From: Schizophyllum amplum
Taxonomy: Eukaryota; Basidiomycota; Agaricomycetes; Agaricales; Schizophyllaceae
Direction: 5' to 3'
Assembly: GCA_007026445.1 (NCBI GenBank)
Contig: VDMD01000126.1
Coordinates: 1-63,144, forward strand
DNA length: 63,144 bases
Shown: one piece after another, positions 58,182-63,144 of the stretch
Layout: each line of letters starts with the position of its first letter
How positions within the stretch are numbered: position 1 is the first letter of the stretch
Position numbers and translations under genes: made by a program
Notes under the pieces: model-generated
The model's input: only the letters and a program-made list of their open reading frames with translations
What the model was told of the DNA's origin: nothing
Databases searched by the model: none

Positions 58182-59931
58182 ATGTCCAACAATGCTATCA
58201 AGCCCAGGCCGATTCCGACTCTACTTCTCATCGGGTTACTTCCTGTCGGCGCCTGGTTCTTCTGTCGACCCTTCATGGAACCTGTACCCGCCATCCCCGC
58301 GCTGTACACCTGTTTAGGATTCTCCACCTTTGCGTTCGTCTCTACGCTATACCTCGTGCCGACTCTCGGGCCTGTCCTTCGGGATAGCAAAGTCAAGCTC
58401 TATGGGCGCGATCTGCTGAAGCCCTACGCCGATCCCATGTGCGTTCCCTGAACCGCGAAGTGCACATTCCGCCTGACCACGTGTCGAGTAGACCAGAGAG
58501 CTTGGGACTCGTATGCGCGGCAGTCTACATCTCGTGCATGGTTTTGTTCATTCCCTTTGCCTTCTCGTCGTCTATGCGTAGCTTCTCTACCAAGCAACGC
58601 GAAGGCATAAGTATTACGGAGCTCCCGTTGTATCAGGCAAGTTGATTTATAAAGCTTCAATTTTTGGCTAACTTTCTGATAGCTCTCTTTGTATCTGTCA
58701 TCACTGCTCTCTATCCTTATAGCGACTATGCTAGGTTTTCTGGATGATGTGTTCGACATACGATGGCGCCACAAACTGCCCATCCCCATCATAGCGTCGA
58801 TACCTCTGCTTACGGTCTATTATGCCGAGAGAGGGAACACGCAAATTGTCCGTTCCTCTTCCTCTGCGCGGTAATTCTGGGGTCCCTCGTCGATCTAGGT
58901 AAGTAAATCATGGATGCACACCTTACATGGCCTCTCACATGGAAGCACAGGGCCGCTATACTACGTCTACATGTCTCTGCTGTCAACGTTCGCCACCAAC
59001 AGTATTAACATTCTAGCCGGGATCAATGGCTCGGAAGTGGGCCAAGCTTTAATCATGCACTCTCGGTCATTCTAAATGACTTTGATGTATCTTCCTTGGC
59101 CCATGGACCTACGCATACCGATTTCACCTATTGGGAAGCAACAGGGAGGTCGGGTGTAGGCGGTGTATGGAGTGCAGGAATGGCCTATGGAAGCAGGGAG
59201 CTCGTCGAGCGTCACCTCTTCAGCCTCTACTTCATGCTTCCACTAGTGGCGGTCTGTTCTGGCTTTGTGTATCACAACTGGTCGGTAGTCTCGCGACACC
59301 GTTCTCTTCGCTATGCTAACGAGATGAAAAGGTACCCAGCGCGTGTATTCCCTGGTGACACTCTGTGTTATGTGACTGGCATGGCGTTCGCCGTTGTCGG
59401 CATACAAGCCCACTTCTCGAAAACCCTGCTGCTCTTCTTTCATTCCCCAGATATTCAACTTTGTGCTCTCGTGCCCCCAGTTATTTGGCATCGTACCTTG
59501 TCCCCGTCACCGTGTCCCGGAGTGTGTCTTTGTTCATTCTCTGTCACTATCTATTCTGACGGCGTGCCAGGTTTAGACAAGAGGAGAACCTCCTCTACCC
59601 TCCAGAGTCGAGCTCAAGCAGCCTCTCAAGCCGCTTACAACCGCGGCTTTGCGTCTGCTAGCCACTTTGCGCCTCACCCGGCTGACAGTGGACGCCAAGA
59701 CCGGTGTGATCACGCATGCGACCAACCTGACCATCCTCAACTTCTTCCTTCTGCATCTCGGACCCTTGCGCGAAGACACCCTCGTGAAAGTCCTTATGAC
59801 CGTTCAGGCGAGTCACGGATCCATCTGGTACCGCGTGATTTACTGACGTAGCCCAGGCCGCCGGCAGCGTCCTCGCCTTCGTCGTGCGCTACGTTCTCGC
59901 CGGCCTCGTCTACGATGGAGACAGACGGTGA
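58182..59931 (+). CDS. alg7: ALG7, UDP-GlcNAc:dolichyl-phosphate GlcNAc-1-phosphotransferase
   Basis: First enzyme of dolichol-linked oligosaccharide synthesis for N-glycosylation in the ER membrane, the tunicamycin target. The start gives [20 protein letters not shown]. Family blocks are [36 protein letters not shown] and [19 protein letters not shown]. The signature [20 protein letters not shown] follows, then [20 protein letters not shown] with [13 protein letters not shown]. The C-terminal half has [39 protein letters not shown] and [16 protein letters not shown]. The close is [34 protein letters not shown] and [10 protein letters not shown]. One-base breaks occur near 58850, 58875, 59083 (T run) and 59439 (T run). 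As ALG7 is essential, these are best read as sequence errors. Confidence 0.88.
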
Positions 59932-60382
59932 TGAAGGCGGCGGTGCGGCACGACGGCAGGTCGTCGTTATCACTATGAACCGATCGGCGGGGGTCTCGGC
60001 CGGGAGCGGGGGGCACTTGCCCCCGTCGGCGGGTCTCCGCGCCCTGCCCGCGACTCGTTTCCTCCGCGCTCGGGGCGGCGTTAGCGGCGCTGCGTATACG
60101 AGCGGGCGCGCAATGACTGCAGGATGTGGCCGTTGTTGTAGCTAGCCATTGTCTACGTATGTGTTCCCTCGGTCCACGATATTCTGAGCACGGTGATGCT
60201 CGCCTTTATTCACAGCTCCGTCATGTCAGCTCAAGCTCTCCGGTCTCATGAGCAAGCGCGCTCGTCCGAGCGTGCCGACGGGGGCACGGGGGGCGCAGGA
60301 GATGGGGCACCCCGCATCTGCTCCGCACGGGGGCTTGGGGCAATATCACATGCTTTCGATCACTTGAATCACTTGAGTCGCC
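59932..60382. other. Intergenic, ICL promoter
   Basis: About 450 bp between ALG7 and the isocitrate lyase TATA box. No gene is seen. Confidence 0.4.
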
Positions 60383-60389
60383 TATATAA
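60383..60389 (+). promoter_or_regulatory. TATA box of isocitrate lyase gene
   Basis: TATATAA 65 bp upstream of the ATG at 60454, preceded by the near-repeat ATCACTTGAATCACTTGAGT. Confidence 0.5.
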
Positions 60390-60453
60390 CCATCGACCCT
60401 CAGAATCATGGACTCCTGCATATTGCTAACGTCCTTCCCATCCCATTGCAGTT

Positions 60454-62384
60454 ATGTCAAACGAGCGCGCTGCATTCGCGAAGGAGGTCGCCGAGGTTGA
60501 GGAATGGTGGAAGGTGCGTTGCCTTCATCGTGCGCGTGATCGCAGCTGACACTCAGCGTTGTTCAGAGCCCCCGTTTCGCGCGCGTCAAGCGCCCCTACA
60601 CGCTGCTGAGGTTGTCTCCAAGCGAGGGGAAATTGCCGATACAGTACCCGTCCAACGTCCAGGGAAAGAAGTTGTGGACGCTACTCGGCGAGCATGCTAA
60701 GCGCGGGACGCCATCGCACACCTACGGCGCGTACGTGACCCCTTTCTCCTGTTTGCAATGTATGGCTCTTACCTTCTCACAGGCTCGATCCCGTCCAGGT
60801 CACGCAGATGGCCAAGTATCTTGAGACAGTCTACGTGTCGGGCTGGCAGTCATCAAGCACAGCGTCCAGCACGAATGAACCTGGCCCGGACTTGGCTGGT
60901 CAGCTGCTCTTCCGTCCTTGGCGTAGTAGCTTTTACTCACGGAACTCGCTTGCAGACTACCCCTACAACACTGTCCCCAACAAGGTGGAGCACCTCTTCA
61001 TGGCACAACTATTCCACGACCGGAAGCAACGAGAAGCGCGCAGCAACTTGAGTGATGCTGAGCTCGCCAACACCCCATACATCGACTATTTGCGGCCACT
61101 CGTCGCTGATGCGGACACCGGACACGGAGGTCTAACTGCTGTCATGAAGTTGACAAAACTCTTCGTTGAGCGGGAGCCGCGGGCATTCATATTGAGGTTC
61201 GTGCGTCTGCTGTACACCCGCTATTGAGCCAACACAGTTATAGGATCAAGCACCCGGAACGAAGAAGTGTGGTCACATGGCTGGCAAGGTGCTCGTACCC
61301 ATCTCGGAGCACATCAACCGCCTTGTCGCCATCCGTCTGCAGTACGACATTCTCGGCGTCGACAACCTCGCCATCGCGCGCACCGACTCCGAAGCTGCCA
61401 CCCTCATCACCTCGAACATCGACACCCGCGACCACGCCTTCATCTTGGGCTGCACCAACCCCTCCATTGGGTCGCTCTGCCAAGTCATGATCGAGGCCGA
61501 GCGCGCGGGCAAGCTCGGCGACGAGCTACAGGTCATTGAGGACACGTGGATCGCGCAAGCGAACCTCCAGCTTTTCTCTAAGACACTCGCCGACGCCCTC
61601 GTCCGCGACGGCGCATCCTCATCCACCGTCGAGAAGTTCCTTGGCCGCATCGCGCACGCATCGTACTCCGACGCCGTCGCGATTGCGCAGAAGGAGTTCG
61701 GCTTGAAGGCCGTGCCGTTCTGGGACTGGGATGCACCACGGACGCGCGAGGGCTTTTATCGCTACCAGGGCGGGACGCAGTGCGCTATCAACCGCGCTGT
61801 CGCCTACGCGCCGTACGCGGACTTGCTGTGGATGGAGACGAAGAAGCCGATTATGGCGCAGGCGAAGGAGTTCGCCGCTGGTGTACATGCTGTGCACCCC
61901 GGGCACTGGCTGGCGTACAACCTCAGCCCGTCGTTCAACTGGGATGCAGCAGGGCTCGGCGAGAATGACATGAAGTCATACGTCTGGGAACTGGGCAAGC
62001 TCGGCTTCGTGTGGCAGTTCATCACGGTAAGTACCTCTGCATCGTGCACGATAGCGTGTTGCTCACGGTGTTGGTTTCAGCTTGGTGGCCTGCACTCGAA
62101 TGCGTACATCTCGGATCTTTTCGCCAAAGAATACGCCAAGACCGGCATGAAGGCGTACGTCGAGCTTGTACAGCGAAAGGAGCGCGAGCTGGGCACCGAC
62201 GTGCTCACTCATCAGAAGGTTCGTGCCCGCTTGATTTTCCTGCCCATTGATAGCTGACGTGTATTCACAGTGGAGCGGTGCGGACTACGCCGACAACTTG
62301 TTGAAGACGGTAACGGGAGGTATCTCGTCGACGGCTGCGATGGGTAAGGGCGTGACGGAATCACAGTTCGGCGCGAAGTTGTGA
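60454..62384 (+). CDS. icl1: Isocitrate lyase, glyoxylate cycle
   Basis: Cleaves isocitrate to succinate and glyoxylate, allowing growth on acetate or fatty acids. The start at 60454 gives [20 protein letters not shown]. Then come [20 protein letters not shown] and [20 protein letters not shown], with the metal-site region [18 protein letters not shown]. The catalytic motif [19 protein letters not shown] includes the nucleophilic Cys. Further on are [45 protein letters not shown] and [12 protein letters not shown]. The protein ends QFGAKL, and AKL is a peroxisomal PTS1-type tripeptide. Introns splice in phase. Near 61171-61174 one G is missing from a run: restoring it would read straight into the conserved [22 protein letters not shown] box lies 65 bp upstream. 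Confidence 0.94.
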
Positions 62385-62685
62385 ATTTGAACTCTGTAGC
62401 TTGTCATGCATCCATCCTGTATTTGTACACCATTTATTGAGTCTTGCACAGCACACGCTGAATATATACCTAAGTCTCTCGCCTTCACCGTAGTAGGTAA
62501 GAGAGATCTTCATTTCGGCTTCATAACTCAAGTCGCTGCGACTTAGACGACGATGCACCGCAAGACCGCTTACTACATTTCCATGGACTTTATACCAGTT
62601 GCAATAAGTAGCAGATCTACATGACTTCTATAGTACGACTGCCTCATAGTACATGGAGGCTTCACATTCGCATGATTAGATCTAC
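62385..62685. other. Intergenic, convergent 3' ends
   Basis: About 300 bp between the isocitrate lyase and F-box/LRR stop codons. No gene is seen. Confidence 0.4.
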
Positions 62686-63144
62686 TCACACGCCCTTCAC
62701 CAGCAGATCGTCTGGCCCAATTTGCGTGAAAGTGATGCCCAAGGCTCGCGCACGCTTGACGATGTCGTCTGGCACCTTGCAGGTGACTTCTACCGCAAGG
62801 CGACGTTGCTGACCGCGCACGTAGCGCGTTTCAAGCGCGCTCAGGAGCCTCTGGGCGGTCAGTCCCTGAATGTTCTGCAAAGAAAGCTTGCGGAGGTAAG
62901 GGAACCCGTGCCCCTCAACTAGAGCGTAGAGGACTCTATGCTTGATATCGGCGTTGGTTTGAAGGGAAAGGGACATGAGGCGGCTAGCAGCGTTTGACTC
63001 GAGGTATTCGGAGAAGCCCGCCTGAAAACAGCAATGCCAGGACAGGCTGACGTGCTTGAGCGCTGTAGACGCGGATAGAAAGTCATAGACCGCCCTCTCG
63101 AAGTATTTCGACGACAAGCCTGGCCGAAGGATTGCGACAGTTTG
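62686..63144 (-). CDS. F-box/LRR-type protein, C-terminal part (cut by window edge)
   Basis: Open on the minus strand to the window end, so only the last 150 or so codons are seen. Leucine-rich segments include LSASTALKHVSLSWHCC, AASRLMSLSLQTNADIKHR and HGFPYLRKLSLQNIQGL. The end is RARALGITFTQIGPDDLLVK plus GV. The pattern (regular LxxLxL units, then a short closing strand and a final remark-like DDLLVKG end) is typical of the C-termini of Agaricomycete F-box proteins. The F-box itself would lie outside the window. Function beyond possible SCF adaptor is unknown. Confidence 0.6.
   Translation of the reverse strand, partial: QTVAILRPGLSSKYFERAVYDFLSASTALKHVSLSWHCCFQAGFSEYLESNAASRLMSLSLQTNADIKHRVLYALVEGHGFPYLRKLSLQNIQGLTAQRLLSALETRYVRGQQRRLAVEVTCKVPDDIVKRARALGITFTQIGPDDLLVKGV

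Noticed and set aside
1..63144. Secondary-metabolite or mating-type cluster
   Set aside because: No PKS, NRPS, terpene synthase, P450, homeodomain or pheromone gene is present. The 7-helix protein lacks the STE3 receptor features I would expect.

Overview
This is a fungal nuclear segment, almost certainly from an Agaricomycete (mushroom-forming Basidiomycota). The evidence is GC-rich coding sequence on both strands, many short GT-AG introns (mostly about 45-70 bp), F-box/LRR proteins, a DUF6535-type membrane protein, a 7-helix protein of the YVLSDGLVIWRAW kind, a Zn2Cys6 regulator, URC1, alternative oxidase and RTT109. I support 28 complete or nearly complete genes, one decayed gene, one gene cut by the right edge, two short non-autonomous DNA transposons and several minisatellites. 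No rRNA, tRNA, CRISPR array or viral gene was seen.

Layout. 0-9 kb: NSE2/MMS21 SUMO ligase, a frame-broken DUF6535 gene, alternative oxidase, and a carboxylesterase whose signal peptide and N-terminal region are built from tandem repeats. 9-19 kb: complex I NDUFA9-type subunit divergent from a UPF0390 protein, a secreted expansin-like double-psi beta-barrel protein, and TOM22 divergent from a long Zn2Cys6 transcription factor. 19-23 kb: an accessory stretch with a 1.16-kb inverted-repeat element rich in GTGATCAC palindromes, a 7-helix membrane protein and a 541-bp TA-flanked MITE. 23-32 kb: URC1, a MetE-like methyltransferase, an F-box protein and a SurE-like phosphatase. 32-43 kb: SAS10/UTP3, a small unknown gene, COQ5, RTT109, an unrecognised Pro-rich coiled-coil protein and mitoribosomal protein bL58m. 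43-63 kb: a SET-domain/TAD3 fusion, a membrane-anchored histidine acid phosphatase, CUL1 divergent from a probable SLD7 homologue, an OPT transporter, ALG7, isocitrate lyase and part of an F-box/LRR gene.

The genes are mainly housekeeping. Five act in mitochondria (AOX, NDUFA9, TOM22, COQ5, bL58m) and several in genome maintenance or ubiquitin/SUMO control (NSE2, RTT109, CUL1, probable SLD7, F-box proteins). I see no biosynthetic cluster, and the order looks like an ordinary compact fungal chromosome arm, with three tight divergent gene pairs.

Two points stand out. First, a SET domain is spliced in frame to the tRNA adenosine deaminase subunit TAD3. Second, many conserved single-copy genes contain one-base reading-frame breaks, often in G, C or T runs, and these are dense from 54.5 to 61.2 kb. 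Because essential genes (ALG7, TAD3) and isocitrate lyase are affected while the protein sequence on both sides stays conserved, sequencing error is the likeliest cause. Gene models there should be read as intact genes with a faulty consensus rather than as pseudogenes.
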